Shown: positions 10,640 through 21,570 of the stretch, one piece after another
Layout of the letters: each line of letters begins with the position of its first letter
How positions within the stretch are numbered: the stretch's first letter is position 1
NCBI GenBank assembly: GCA_963932145.1
Contig: OZ010613.1
Coordinates: forward strand, 38,958,514 to 39,022,513
Length of the DNA: 64,000 nt
Source: Acanthosepion lycidas
Taxonomy: Eukaryota > Mollusca > Cephalopoda > Sepiida > Sepiidae
Direction: 5' to 3'
Notes under the pieces: generated by a model
What the model was told of the DNA's origin: nothing
Databases searched by the model: none
The model's input: the letters and a program-made list of their open reading frames with translations, nothing else
Made by a program: the position numbers and the translations under genes

Positions 10640-10810
10640 GATTCAAGTAATGGTTGATGAGGCTTGTCTGATTGACCATAAATAATGAATAGTGTGTTCG
10701 ATTCTCACTAGGTGCCCCATACACAAAATTGATATTAAATAACCTAACAAAGATCGATATGTAAAATGATCTAACCTAAGTTAAATAATAGATATAATCT
10801 AAAACGAACA
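10640..10810 (+). mobile_element. Short tRNA-headed SINE
   Basis: The A-box region is CAAGTAATGGTTGATGAGGC and the B box GTGTTCGATTCTC. The tail GGTGCCCCATACACAAAATT-GATATTAAATAACC ends in CATGTAAAA-type sequence. It lies in a head-to-tail cluster. Confidence 0.7.
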
Positions 10811-10811
10811 A

Positions 10812-10960
10812 CAGAGGTGACTCGACGTGGGTTAACGGTGTATGAAGCAAGACCAGCTGACCATTGCTACTAAGGAAGAAATTAGATTCTCCCTGAGTGA
10901 CCCATGCAATATTTTAACATTAAATTACCCATCAAGGGTCGACATGTAAAATCAAACAAC
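10812..10960 (+). mobile_element. Short tRNA-headed SINE, decayed
   Basis: GGGTTAACGGTGTATGAAGC, GACCAGCTGACCATTGCTAC and TCGACATGTAAAATCAAAC align with the copy just upstream. The B box is lost. Confidence 0.6.
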
Positions 10961-10962
10961 AA

Positions 10963-11090
10963 TCGGCCTGGTTAGAGTGGTTAGTATGTTTATCATTAAT
11001 ACTGAATAGTCAGTTCATTCCACACTAGGTGACAGTTGTGGATTCCGCGTTGAAATCCGGTACCAATAAATAACAAACGCCAGGAATGAA
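10963..11090 (+). mobile_element. Short tRNA-headed SINE, decayed
   Basis: CGGCCTGGTTAGAGTGGTTAG, TACTGAATAGTCAGTTCATTC and GGTACCAATAAATAA keep the family order: A box, B box and tail. Confidence 0.5.
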
Positions 11091-11514
11091 TATATGAAAA
11101 TAATGTATTAACGTAATAATACAAACTGGCAATGCAGGTTAGTAGTTTCAGGAATACAGGTTAGTAGCAAAATATATATATAGTCTTTGGTATTGAAGTA
11201 TCGCTGTATGACTTCTTACTAAGTCTACGTGCTCGCTCACTGTGACTCCTACAACGCTGTTACCTCACCCCCACTCTTCCGGTTACCTACAACATTTTAC
11301 TCTGTCACTCTGGACTCGACTTGACTCTTCGGTCTTGCTCTCTCTTACTCTCGTCTCGCTCTTGCAGCAGTGTATGTATATACTGGCTGAGTTCATTTGT
11401 ATAAAAAGGGGTGGACCCCTCAACAGGGACCCATGCAAATTCCGATATTGAATAAGCCAATAAAGGTTGACTTTTCAGAAAATAAACGAACCAAACAATC
11501 ATTGCTTTATCACT
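11091..11514. other. Unassigned, CT-rich middle
   Basis: 11240-11370 is pyrimidine-rich with repeated CTCTTACTCTCGTCTCGCTC-type words. Overlapping ORFs on both strands there are composition artefacts. A SINE-tail scrap (TTGAATAAGCCAATAAAGGT) lies near 11448. Confidence 0.35.
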
Positions 11515-11517
11515 GCC

Positions 11518-11640
11518 ACTCAGCACGAGGTAACGGTTAACAATGCCAGTCTGCGTCACCATTAACCACTGAGTATTTAGTGGCTGATTCATATAAAATT
11601 TCCACATTAAATAAGCTGATAAAGGTCGACAAATGCTATG
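11518..11640 (+). mobile_element. Short tRNA-headed SINE
   Basis: CAGCACGAGGTAACGGTTAAC, CACCATTAACCACTGAGTAT and the tail TTAAATAAGCTGATAAAGGT follow the family consensus seen at 10640. Confidence 0.6.
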
Positions 11641-11910
11641 CACGTGACACACGCTCAGTCGATCATGTCTATTTCGATACATGACTGACTAGACAGAAGA
11701 TTTTTTTCCCGCAGTAGATAGTCGTTTCTGTCAGCTGTAGACTAGTTGCCAACCAAAGCTATCGGCCTGTATGTAACCCATAACTAGGAGGGGCGGGGAA
11801 GAGATAGATTCATACCATACCCAAGGGAATCTGCGAACGTGAATGCAACGAACATGACTGGAATTCGAACTCTGTTCTCTGATTCTGAACCGTTACCCAT
11901 GCGTAATTGA
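11640..11910 (-). mobile_element. tRNA-headed SINE, cgtcagtcatg-tail family (reversed)
   Basis: Starts with the tail GATCATGTCTATTTCGATAC-ATGACTGAC. It passes GCTATCGGCCTGTATG, CATAACTAGGAGGGG and GATTCATACC, and ends in the head (GGAATTCGAACTCTG, a reversed B box). It is a near-complete relative of 45020 and 57880. Confidence 0.7.
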
Positions 11911-11919
11911 AATAAAGAA

Positions 11920-12245
11920 AATAACATTATTTACATTATTCGGACTATTGTCCTCATCTTAGTTAACATATTTATCACAACGTTCAGTTCGACATTCCAA
12001 CCACTTGAACAAGGCCGAGGCGTACAGCGGCCGAAACATTGTGATAAATATGGCAACAAAGACGAGGACAATAGTCCCAATAAATGTAAATAGTGTACAT
12101 AATACCTCATCTCAGAAATATAGACAGATACTGAAGGGCCGAAATATTGTGATAAATATGGTAACAAAGATGAGGACAATAGTCCGAATAATGTAAATAG
12201 TGTACATAATACCTCATCTCAGAAATATAGACAGATAAAGAAAAT
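11920..12245 (+). repeat. Hammerhead-like repeat family, inverted junction plus tandem
   Basis: 11925-11980 is an antisense piece. 11985-12240 is plus-strand, one full unit and one partial. The core near 12005 reads TTGAACA-AGGCC-loop-GGCC-GAAACATTG, so CUGANGA is damaged at two positions. ORFs on both strands come from this inverted arrangement. Confidence 0.65.
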
Positions 12246-12264
12246 AACATATAAAGAATAAGAG

Positions 12265-12400
12265 TTGAGTCGGTATGCGTTAAGTGTTAATGAAGCTACT
12301 CTGGTTGACCATTGCTACTGAATAGGGAATTCGGTCCTCACCGAGTGCCCAAATAAGAAATTAAATAAGCCAATAAGATAAAACAATCATTTTTTATCAC
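12265..12400 (+). mobile_element. Short tRNA-headed SINE
   Basis: GAGTCGGTATGCGTTAAGTG, TGGTTGACCATTGCTACTGA, a B box GAATTCGGTCCTCACC and a tail GAAATTAAATAAGCC. It directly abuts an antisense LINE fragment. Confidence 0.55.
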
Positions 12401-12404
12401 GATC

Positions 12405-12810
12405 ACTCAGTTATTTCTGGTTCCTCGGATGGGATAATGCTTACTGAGGTTCACTACGATCCTCACTAAATACATAGCAGAAGCACCAGACCAGATGTTC
12501 CAGTAATATTCAATGCATGGATGAATGGTAGATTTATAACTATTTAAGATGTATTCTTGCGAGAAGAATTTGTCTTGCACGACACAATGGAACAACTTTC
12601 CTAGCGGTAGACCTAGCAATGGATTCAATATAATCTTACCACCTCATGTCAGTGTAAAACATTAACCAGAGATGTTGCAAGGGGTCACTCACCAGGAGGT
12701 TAGCATCAGCCATGTTGATAAAAAACAAAAAAGAAGGTTCTCTAAGACGATTAAAAGAAAGAAAATTTGCTTTGGAGCGTTAAATTTAACAAGCCATTTT
12801 AATTACAAAC
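12405..12810 (-). pseudogene. L2/CR1-like LINE RT fragment
   Basis: The minus ORF at 12407-12628 has LGLPLGKLFHCVVQDKFFSQ and YKSTIHPCIEYYWNIWSG. These match the post-RT motif YKSxIxPCxEYCCHIWxGAP kept better at 31000-31640. Upstream coding sequence continues to about 12800 with frame breaks. It is a short internal piece of a dead element. Confidence 0.75.
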
Positions 12811-12849
12811 TTCCTTTATATTTCAGTTTATTTTTTTAAGACCCGTTTA

Positions 12850-13140
12850 TAGGTATTTACTTGAGACCTCCCCACAAGGCGGGATGTGGCCCAAGGCCGG
12901 TTTTAACCTGGGGCGTTCCGTGTCCGTAGGTCCGGGCAAAAATTGTCAGTAGACTTCGTATACACGGTGTCGGGTAGCTGTCGACCTCCCCAGACGAGAC
13001 TCTGTCCTTCGGCATAGCTCCGATTGGGTTCGACGTCTTGATGCTTGCTCAAGCCTAAGCTGGAAAGCAATCCAGACCTGATTCTAACATGATTTGTTGT
13101 TCGTGTTAGTCACCTTTTAGCTCATGTACCCTACCCTAAT
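12850..13140 (+). mobile_element. Composite element copy 1, left module
   Basis: CACAAGGCGGGATGTGGCCC, GACCTCCCCAGACGAGAC-TCTG and CCTTCGGCATAGCTCC have a partner at 57115-57360. It lies immediately upstream of the 30-bp repeat array and is likely the left part of the same mobile unit. Confidence 0.5.
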
Positions 13141-13159
13141 ATGAGATCAGATTTAATCC

Positions 13160-13510
13160 TGTTATCATTTCGTTCTGGCTATGACGATAAACTACATCCG
13201 CGTCCTGGGTGTGACAATAAACTACATCCGCATTCTGGGTATGACAATAAATACATCCGTGTCCTGGGTAAGACGATAAACTACGTCCAACAGCGAGGCC
13301 TCTGATCAGGAGGTTTTGAGGAGTGTGGAACCACCTCTTAATTACTGGTTTTCCCAGGTCCACCCTAACCCGGGATGGTAGCACCTGTTAGGGTAACACT
13401 CAGACTACATCCGCGTCTTGGGTATGCCGATAAACTACATCCACGTCATGAGTATGACGATAAACTACATCCGTGTCCTGGGTATGACGATAAACTACGT
13501 CCAACAGCAA
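13160..13510 (+). repeat. 30-bp minisatellite, composite copy 1
   Basis: About four units of GATAAACTACATCCGCGTCC-type 30-mers are followed by a single-copy block (GGAGGTTTTGAGGAGTGTGG to CACCTGTTAGGGT), then about four more units ending GTCCAACAGCAAG. The single-copy block is also present at 33780 and 49880. Confidence 0.85.
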
Positions 13511-13940
13511 GATAATACGTTTTTGAAAAAAAATAATGTTGCCAGCTATACGTTTTTTTTTTAATGAATATTGTTGCCTGCTATACGTTTTTGAAAAAAT
13601 AATATTACTAGCTATACGTTTTTGAAAAAAATAATATTACCAGCTTTACGTTTTTGGAAAAATGATATTACCAGCTATACGTTTTTGAAAAAATAATATT
13701 ACCAGCTATACGTTTTTGAAAAAAATAAGGTTACCAGCTATACGTTTTTGAATAAATAATATTACCAGCTATATGTTTTTGGAAAAATTATATTATCACC
13801 TATACGTTTTTGGAAAAATATTATCAGCTATACATTTTTGAAAAAATAATATTACCAGCTTTACGTTTTTGGAAAGATAATATTACCATCTATACGTTTT
13901 TGAGGAAAAATATTAACAGAAATAGATTTTTGACAAAACA
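13511..13940 (+). repeat. 30-32 bp minisatellite (ccagctatacgtttttg)
   Basis: About 13 imperfect units of CCAGCTATACGTTTTTGAAA with AATAATATTA. It follows the 30-mer array here just as at 43430, so both arrays belong to one mobile unit. Confidence 0.85.
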
Positions 13941-14045
13941 AAAATATTACCAGGAAAAAAAAAGTTGTCGGCATTAAATGACCCATGGAGGTTGATATGC
14001 CATAAAACAAAACAAACCAAACTAAACCTGTTATCATTATGAAAA
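13941..14045 (+). mobile_element. Composite element copy 1, right tail
   Basis: TCGGCATTAAATGACCCATG, GAGGTTGATATGCC and an AAACAAAACAAA tail. The tail recurs at 34070, 43700 and 51393, always on the right, and resembles a retroposon 3' end. Confidence 0.7.
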
Positions 14046-14234
14046 GAAATCTCCTTTTTCTGTTGTGTGAATAGTTTATTTGTCATTTCAAAGCCCGAAT
14101 ATGGGTAGCTACATTTATCCCTTCTCATCTTATGCCCTATACAAAATTCGATGTTGAATTAAACCAACAATGGTTGATATATCATAAAATCAGCAAACTA
14201 AACAATCATTGTTTAATCATTGTCATTCAGTGAT

Positions 14235-14390
14235 TAGTGGTACCTCCGGAAGTCGTAAGGATTAATGAGGGTAGTCCCGTCGTCCATTGCTATTGAGTAA
14301 GGGGTTCGATCCTCGCTGCCTGCCCAATAAACACATTCGATATTAAATAATCTATCAAGATTCGGCATGTTGTAAAAATCAACGACCCGA
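14235..14390 (+). mobile_element. Short tRNA-headed SINE
   Basis: GTGATTAGTGGTACCTCCGG, CCATTGCTATTGAGTAAGG, a B box GGGTTCGATCCTCG and the tail TCGATATTAAATAATC. A stray tail of the same family (GCCCTATACAAAATTCGATG) lies near 14131. Confidence 0.65.
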
Positions 14391-15000
14391 ACTTTTCTTT
14401 CTATGTGCCATGTCGTTTCAGGACGTAGACGATCATGGCTCTCCACCTCCCTCTATCCCTTGCAGCTCTCAACAAGTTCCTTCTTTCTGTTTCCTCCCCC
14501 AGACCATGTTCTGTCATCCACTTGCTTAAGCCCGCCAGGTATGTCACATGTTGTTTTCCCTTGTCTTTCTTTCCCTCTATTCGACCCGTGAGTATCAGAT
14601 TCTCCAGACCTCCTAGAAACTTCAGCTGCCTCTTCCTGATGTTAAATATAAGCCTCCTTCTTGTTTGCAACCTCTCTAAGACCTCATTCTTGCTCACACG
14701 CTCGGTCCATCATATCCTCAGCATCCTTTTTCTGTAGAACCACATCTCTGTCGCTTCGAGTCTCTTCTTCATATTTGAGAAAATCATCCAAACATTCGCT
14801 GCCGTAAAGAAGGACAGATATCAGTATTCTTTTCTTAGTTAACAAAGAAATTCTCCTATTTCGCAATACTCTGCCCAGCTTTTGGCATGCGTCCTTGGCC
14901 ATCCCAATACGTCTATGGATTTCAATGTCGCACTTACCGTCCTCTGTCAAAACGCTTCCCAATATCTAAACTTCCGCGTCTGCTTGCTTCTAGTGTTCCC
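14391..15000 (-). pseudogene. RTE-like LINE ORF, C-terminal half relic
   Basis: The best-preserved copy of this family. One minus ORF at 14684-14962 reads MGSVLTEDGKCDIEIHRRIG, then KDACQKLGRVLRNRRISLLT and ILISVLLYGSECLDDF. A second at 14401-14697 continues with RKRQLKFLGGLENLILTGRI, GKQHVTYLAGLSKWMTEHGL and a final RAMIVYVLKRHGT. The order is that of the post-RT region of RTE-group LINEs. At least one frameshift separates the halves and the RT catalytic core is absent. Confidence 0.85.
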
Positions 15001-15340
15001 TACCTGCAAATAGCATTTCGGGATTTACTGAATATATGAATACAAAAAGAGACAAGAGTTAAAAAATATTCTTAGCCGACGCATTTCTTTTAAAGAAAAT
15101 GTGTCCCCGACAGAGGTTCAGTTTAATTTGATTGATTGTAAAACATATATTTACTCAAACACGTGTACCCACTAAATACAAACTTTTATAGTAATGCGTG
15201 TGTGGGCGGGAGCATCAATCTTTTATGTATATTTTATTAAATGTGACGGACCCAGAATAAATTTTATTCAATTTTTCTACTGCTCGGCATGTTGTAAAAA
15301 TCAACGTACCTAACCTAAATAATTGAAAAATATCTAAAAT
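15001..15340. other. Nothing recognised
   Basis: AT-rich spacer without repeat or coding signal that I can name. Confidence 0.35.
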
Positions 15341-15344
15341 GATA

Positions 15345-15410
15345 TATGGAGGCAGATTAGAGTGTAGGTAATGGTTAACAAGGGGCTAGTCTGGTTGACC
15401 ATTGACCGAA
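15345..15410 (+). mobile_element. Short tRNA-headed SINE head, truncated
   Basis: GTGTAGGTAATGGTTAACAAG and TAGTCTGGTTGACCATTGAC are the family's A-box side. The B box and tail are missing. Confidence 0.5.
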
Positions 15411-15449
15411 CAGCCAATATTGCTTTCGGTTGGAATTTATAACATTTTT

Positions 15450-15960
15450 CTATTAAAACAAATTTTCAGGAAAATAAGTTTCTCAAGCCCAGTAGCTATT
15501 ATGGCTCTTTCCAGAATTGATGAGAGTTTCCTTCCTAACCTTTTGTTTGAAGTAGTGGGGAATGTCAACATCTTGATTATGTCATTGTTTTCTCTTTGAG
15601 TTACATGTGATATCCATTTCAGTTGTTCCCGCTGTTGAAAGTCATTAGGTAATGTAGTTTCTGTTATTTAGTAAAGTTCTTTGTTGCTATGTATCCCCAG
15701 TTCACAAATTCCGAAAAACTTTGGTCTTCACAGAGACCCATAAGCTTCACACCGCTCAAAGGCATTTTAACCATTGATCTGAGAAAGCCGTTGTATAAAA
15801 TTAGACATATAATAGTCTCGTTCTAATGAAGCTATTTAAGAACATGACTTTAGTTTTCAGGTTAATGTTTTGGCTTTGTAGCAATTTACTGTAGGTCAGG
15901 TGATCAATTTTTATCTTGAGTCAATGTATAATTTCATGAAGGATCTAACTGTTTACTTTT
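15450..15960 (-). pseudogene. Third LINE family, ORF C-terminal relic
   Basis: Across several frames the minus strand gives KVMFLNSFIRTRLLY, MGLCEDQSFSEFVNWGYIAT, LKWISHVTQRENNDIIKMLT and LERAIIATGLEKLIFLK. I read this as the post-RT end of another RTE-group LINE; the order resembles families with an LTYSCQNW-type segment. No frame is open throughout. Its last bases recur in plus orientation at 8950. Confidence 0.5.
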
Positions 15961-16495
15961 ATTAGTCGTTTTGGTTTATTTACTGTATTCTTAAAAAATT
16001 AAACTTCTTTTACATTTTATTCAATTATATAACTCACCGTTATTTGCAAGGAATTATTGCTACATATCAGGCAGCGCATCGGAATCTTTCGAGTCAAACC
16101 GGTTTTGATGTGAAAAGGTTTTCGACGAACTCTTGTATCTGGTTTCCATTAGGGAAAACTTTCCACATAAAAAAATTTTGCAACGACTAAAGACAGGTAA
16201 TAATCGTCTGATGCAAAGTCAGTAGAATATAGTGTGTAGGGGGTAGAACAAACTAACCGAGTTCCAGTATGTTTCCTGTGTTGTTCTTACACTATTTGGC
16301 TATGCGTTTTCATGGAGAACGATATTTTTTACGCGAATGATAGACTTAAAGATATGTAAGATATATTTGAAGACTAGGTTGAGCCATAAGTCCTTTCCTT
16401 TTGAGGGAACCAATTGTAATGACGAATGTATCATCCTAATTACTAACCATTTGCTGTGTCTGTGATTCTGGCTATCTACAATATCGGAGGAATCG
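15961..16495. other. Unassigned, possibly 5' flank of the next LINE
   Basis: No motif recognised. The 73-codon minus ORF at 16300-16521 lies opposite the reading direction of the LINE that follows. Confidence 0.35.
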
Positions 16496-16499
16496 CCTT

Positions 16500-17650
16500 C
16501 ATGTTGGAAGCCTCCCACCAAATGTAAAACTAAAAATGCGGAATTTTATGAACATCTTATAAAAAAGATGGGCTTTTGGAAGACCCCCAAGAATTACTGT
16601 TCGAAAAGAAAATGGTGTCGGTCTTCGTGGTAGACAAGCGTTCGCGTAAAATTTGTCTCTCCACCAAAGACACAGTGATCCGATCACTGATGTCTCTGGG
16701 GGTCAAATCCCAATGAGTCATTAAAGGTACTGTTTTTACCATTTGGGGCGCACTGCTGCCAGAGCCAAAAATTGTGTGGAAGTTGCCATCTGCAAGCTGA
16801 TATCAAAATACCACATTATCAGGACCGAATACGAGGCTCTTCGCAGGACCTGAGTAGCAGTATTCGAGGTTCATCATCAGATAATAGGAGAGCACATAAC
16901 TGTCTACTTAAGTCAATATGGCCAAATAGTAGGTGCCACTTCTGACAACCTGAACGCGGGATGGAGTTTCAATATCATGCTCGATCGTTTGGCCTTCGTC
17001 TCCGTTCCCAACTGTTTGGACATTTGCAGCCGAAAATATCGGTCATCTTGACTAGCAGAAAACCAAATTTTGGAAGTGTGGGGAGACTGATCACCTCTAT
17101 TCTTCATGCCCAGAAGAAGACCTCAGGACTTCTGGCCGATACTGACGAAAATCCCCCTCTTGTCGATACTAATAGATCCGCAGCGCCTGTAATTGGCCTA
17201 TCAGCGACTAGGACCGGTGCGGTTAAACCCCAGGTTGCCTTTTGTCCAGCATTCTCCACAAACCGACATCTTCCGCAATAAGGAAAAAAGAAGTAAAAAA
17301 TCCCAGAAATTTCCGAAAAGCCAAGAAGGTATTAACAGTCATTCGATCAGGTTCGGGTGCGCGGCAGATATGGGGTATAATTGAATAGGCCAGTAATGCC
17401 CACCACTGGTGTATTTCGACAACGAAAATGTTAAAAGGTTACAACAAAATTGTGCTGGGAGACTCCCGTTTTTTGTTCATCCCTCCATCTATAGAGGTCT
17501 TAAATTAGCGTTTCCTTTGGACATTGGGAGCCGGTCTCCTGATGGTATCATGAAAAGTGAAATGTGTCTAGGCACATTGACCCTCGGTGTCCTCACCCCG
17601 GCCAAGTTCAATACAGAAGAGCAGCCCTAATCGGTCTGATAATGTCAATC
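16500..17650 (+). pseudogene. Tx1/L1-like LINE ORF1 relic
   Basis: ORF1 of such elements binds the element RNA. Frame-hopping reads give FEVHHQIIGEHITVYLSQYG, ATSDNLNAGWSFNIML and DRLAFVSVPN. Near 17067-17112, after a one-base slip, KCGETDHLYSSCP follows. This is a CCHC zinc knuckle whose first cysteine is lost (CWKC to FWKC-like). Many frameshifts and stops are present. The region abuts ORF2 directly. Confidence 0.65.
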
Positions 17651-20520
17651 TTGTTGGCTAGTGTGAATGCCTGAGGCTTGAGGTCGGAGTCTCGCAGGGC
17701 GAGCCCCACTCGTGTCTCTCAACGTCTCGGGGTGAATGTATGTCATACACAGGATACACGGTTTTCAACTCGTGACCGTGAAAGCATTCAGTCTAGTGGG
17801 GTTTGTTCTCTATTCAGAATGTTTTATGGACGCTTGAGAGGAGTTTCCTGGCTGGTGAGCAAGTCTTTGGATGCGGTGTGTGCGCTTGTCTTTGCAGATC
17901 CATTGGGCAGGCTTTGCGTGCTGGATGGTACTATAAAGGATAAGGCTCTTGGTTTCACTGGGGATTATGCGTAAAATGACCATGTTGAGCGACCTGATTT
18001 GTTTCGGTGGATCGAACCGTTTTTGACGACATCGAGTAAATTTAGCGGGCGATTGTAATGCCGTCCTTGACCTCGACATAGATCGTATAGGAGCAAGATC
18101 GGATACTAACAACAGGGATATGAAACCATTTCGAGTTTTATCGACAAGTTTGGACTTGTCGATAAGTATCGTAATGAACACCCCGAGGAGGTATTGTGGA
18201 CTTGGACGAATAGGGGCGGCTAGTCCTAGTTATGAGAGTCGCTGTAGGGTTCTTACGTTGACCAAGTTTTCATTCGATAGTTTACTTGTATCATAGGCTC
18301 ATCCGGGTTCTTGTAAACTTAGATAAGCCTAAGATTAGAATGACTAGCTACTGGAAATTGAACGCATTATTATTTGGTATGTGAGATTTCCAAGACCACT
18401 TGTTACTAATTCTACAGCGGGAATCGACCGACATATGGCTGGGAATATGTGATGGGTTAAATTAAAATGCAAAATTAGGTCTTTTGCTGCTGATTATAGT
18501 CGTCTACTTAATCTAGTTTGATGAGCAGCGCATGGGAGATAAAAGTTGATCGGGCGATTACATCCTGTGATATGTGGAAGTAGCCTTAGCTAGGGCAGAG
18601 TTGGCCATCTTGAAGGATCAATCTCTGGTAGTTAGGGCTAGGTTAAAAAGAAGGCGACGCATATGTGACTACAAACGTGGGCATATGTGAGGACCTGTTT
18701 CAGGACCTGTTCGCCAGAGGCCCGGTCTGAGCACTGATCAGTTCGTCGCATATTTGGCCAACTTTCCCCGCCTCGAGGCAGCTGAAGTAGTAGGGTGTGA
18801 GAGTCCCGTTACAGAGTCAGAATTATGAGAAGCGCTGAAGCTGGTTGTCCGGGACAATTCTCCGGGATTAGATGGTCTACTCTATCTTGTGTACTTGAGG
18901 CAATCGCCTATCCTTATTCCTTTGTTGGAAGGGATTTACAACAACTGGATGAAACAGGTGTCTCTACCTCAACGTTTCACCATGGGTGTGGTCAAGTTGC
19001 TATGCAAGGGAAAAAAAAGATGATAGGATATATAAGTTTCGGCCTTTAACAATATTAAACACAGTTACAAATTTTAGCCAAGATCTTAGCCAGCCGTTTT
19101 CAGGCTGTTCTCTCTAGTCTGATTGGCTCCGAACAGACCTGTGCAGTGAAGGGCAGGACTATTCAGGACAACTTGCATATGATACGCTTCATCATCGAGC
19201 AAGTTGACAGTGAAGCCGCGCTGATCAATTTAGATCAGTCCAGGGCATTCGAGAGAGTTGACTATCTATTTCTGCAGGCTGTTCTTTCGACCGCAGGTTT
19301 CGGGTAATACTTTTGCATCTGGATCCGACTTCTGCATTCGTCTCCCGGTGAGCTGATGGAAGTGAGTGGGGTTTGATCGGAGCCTTTCGTATTGTCTTGT
19401 CAAGGTTGTCTGCTTTCGCTTTTGCTGTACTTTCTTGTCTTGGAACCTTTCCTTCGTTGAAGACAAATCTGGTCCGGTGCGGAATTTCGCTACCTTGTGC
19501 TACAACCTTGGTCAGGTACTCCGCTGACGGCGTTTCAGTTATGTGTCGAGTAGAGCCGAGATTGACGAAGTCATCAAAGAAATCAGAGAGTACGAAACGG
19601 TGACAGTGGCCAAGACAGTTGGATACGTGGCCGAGATCGCATTTCGTCTGTGGTCTCGGAGTAATCTTTCCTTAAAGGGGAGGGCGGAAGCATGTGCCTT
19701 GCGCGTCTACCCGATTGTCCTTTACCGACTCTTCGTACTTTCGCTTCCGTCTGCCACACTAATGTCATTAATAAGGATCTTGTTCTCATTCTTGTGGGGA
19801 GGCAAGACCCCCCAAGATCTGTTACCTCCACCCTTCTGAAGACGGTCTGGGCATGCCTAGCATTGAGAATACGCCTTCCTAAATCGAATGTGTCAGCAAT
19901 CGGATGATAAGTAGAAGGAAGACGCCCATAAGAACTTCCCATTTCTGAGAAGTGTACTCTCGTGCGAGAAGGAGGCTCCCCGCGTTTTTTCCCTGAGGCG
20001 AGTGCTTCTAACGTGAGTGTCAGATTGCTCTGAAACAGCGTTTACGGGCAACGTACAGCCTCTCCGATGTCCAGGCGTTGTCCCGTAGGACATTATATTA
20101 CATGTTAGTTCGGGGGTCGATTCAAGATGATCTGATAGACGAGCTCGGTCTTACGAAGCCGGAGGTTCGATAAATATGGCCTTGGACGTCCGGTCTGAAA
20201 AGCTTCAATAATGATGAAGCATTACTCACCTGTTTGTTGATTCGAAGAACCCAATGATTCGACAATAGACTTTGTCGGCGGGATGGGAAAATCTCCAAAC
20301 TGCCTTCGCTGTGATGGGGCGGATCACACCTTCTTTCCTTCACTGTGAGGCCCTGGATCACACGTTCTTTCATTGCAGCGTCGTAGTCCCGTTGGGCAAT
20401 TTTGCTGAAAATATCATGGTTCGCATGCTGCGCCGAAAGTTTTCCGTCCTCCAGGCCAGTGTCTGTAGCAATGTGGTAACGTCGTTGACGAAGGCTGAAC
20501 ACTACGTGTTCTTTTGCTTG
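17650..20520 (+). pseudogene. Tx1/L1-like LINE ORF2 (endonuclease and RT) relic
   Basis: An APE-type endonuclease opens at 17678 (RVSQRLGVNVCHTQDTRF, with the QDT in place of the usual QET). Next come VCALVFADPLGRLCVLDGTI, then around 18000-18230 the phrases DFFRWIEPFLTTSS and NAVLDLDIDR. RT blocks follow near 19080-19300: ILASRFQAVLSSLIGSEQTC, VKGRTIQDNLHMIRFIIEQV and INLDQSRAFERVDY. Post-RT text is LWSRSNLSLKGRAEACALRV (19650-19730) and FLWGGKTP. It ends near 20510 with HTFFHCSVVVPLGN. Frames change many times and stops are common, so it is dead. With ORF1 it spans about 4 kb, near full length. Confidence 0.85.

Positions 20521-20569
<49 letters not shown>
20521..20569. repeat. (TA)n microsatellite
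   Basis: About 24 uninterrupted AT dinucleotides follow the LINE 3' end. Confidence 0.95.
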
Positions 20570-20570
<1 letters not shown>

Positions 20571-20719
20571 TATAAATAAAATGACAATTGGAAAAAAGAT
20601 CCTAGATTTTGCCGACGCGTTTCGTCTTCCGACATTTTCAAGGCAAAAATGAAATCGAAATGTTCTTGTTGTTATAGTTACATTAAAAAAATCCAAATTT
20701 AAAAATTGATCTGGGAATT

Positions 20720-20721
<2 letters not shown>

Positions 20722-20777
<56 letters not shown>
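20722..20777. repeat. (TA)n microsatellite
   Basis: A second AT tract about 150 bp after the first. The unique spacer carries GCCGACGCGTTTCGTCTTCC, a phrase of the type seen near Penelope-like element ends. Confidence 0.95.
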
Positions 20778-20781
<4 letters not shown>

Positions 20782-20883
20782 GTATTTTGTGGCAAATGCT
20801 CAATATCTATGATCGAGCTAAGATATTCAGTTGTATGGATATGAGTTTGTAACCCTGGATTTCACGTCTTTGCGATCATCAGA

Positions 20884-20939
20884 CATGCTAGACGCAATCG
20901 TCAGCCACGACTCGTGGCCTGACGATTGCGTCTAGCATG
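20884..20939. repeat. 56-bp near-perfect hairpin
   Basis: Arms of 21 bp (CATGCTAGACGCAATCGTCAG is 21 long, so only its ends are given: CATGCTAGACG...TCGTCAG) are exact inverted copies. The 14-bp centre CCACGACTCGTGGC is itself almost self-complementary, so the whole block folds with hardly any loop. Confidence 0.9.
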
Positions 20940-20982
20940 AAACAGACTGTTGTTTCTAAGTGTTGACTTCAATGTTCACTTT

Positions 20983-21031
<49 letters not shown>

Positions 21032-21034
21032 GTA
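20983..21034. repeat. Compound (TA)n(TG)n(CG)n(TG)n tract
   Basis: TATATA passes into TGTGTG, a short GCGCGCG and back to TGTGTG. It is alternating purine-pyrimidine throughout, favourable to Z-DNA. Confidence 0.85.
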
Positions 21035-21039
21035 TTCAC

Positions 21040-21475
21040 AAGAATTTTCACACTGTAAAAGGCCCAAGATGTACTCGAGGTAGAGGATTACAGACTAAGC
21101 GGCAAAGTTTATGTCGATATATGGGGAAGATAAGAGTTAATCTTAGGCTTGATTGTAGTGATCGGGGAAGCATCGTATTAGGCGACGGTTTCACAAAGCG
21201 GTTGTTCGTGGGAAGAAGTTGCGTGAGTAGAATTTAGATCTCACCAATGGAATACGAAGAGAATGTAGTTCACCTGAACACATTCCATAGAAATAGCGAT
21301 AGAGAAGCGTGAGGCTTGTGACGTTTCGTCAGTGGGAAATGGTCTGTCGGTTGGGAACTATTTCCTTGCCTACGGATACGCTTTTGACCTAACGACACTG
21401 GAAAATGGACTATCAAGACTGCAAAGTGGAATATCGACACTGGAAAATGAAGACTGCGCAGCGCCTGCCCATATA
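21040..21475. other. No recognised feature
   Basis: Less AT-rich than its surroundings. Contains a two-fold phrase AATGGACTATC / AGTGGAATATC (21405-21440). The 95-codon ORF at 20950-21237 starts inside the microsatellite and is not credible. Confidence 0.35.
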
Positions 21476-21477
21476 TA

Positions 21478-21570
21478 GCAACAGTATTTCGTTTGCAGTC
21501 TTATATGGCTCTTGTAAAGGTAGAGAATAGCAGGAGGTGTCTCGTACTTACTGGAGCAGTACAAGAAACT
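21478..21570 (-). pseudogene. L2/CR1-like LINE RT scrap
   Basis: The minus ORF contains LYKSHIRLQTKYCCYIWAGA, the conserved YKS-IRPC-EYCCHIWAGA motif of these elements. Only some 30 codons are kept. Confidence 0.6.

Noticed and set aside
11242..11682. Overlapping ORFs on both strands
   Set aside because: Both come from a pyrimidine-rich stretch with few stops; no family motif in either.
20950..21237. 95-codon ORF
   Set aside because: Starts within a compound microsatellite and has no motif.
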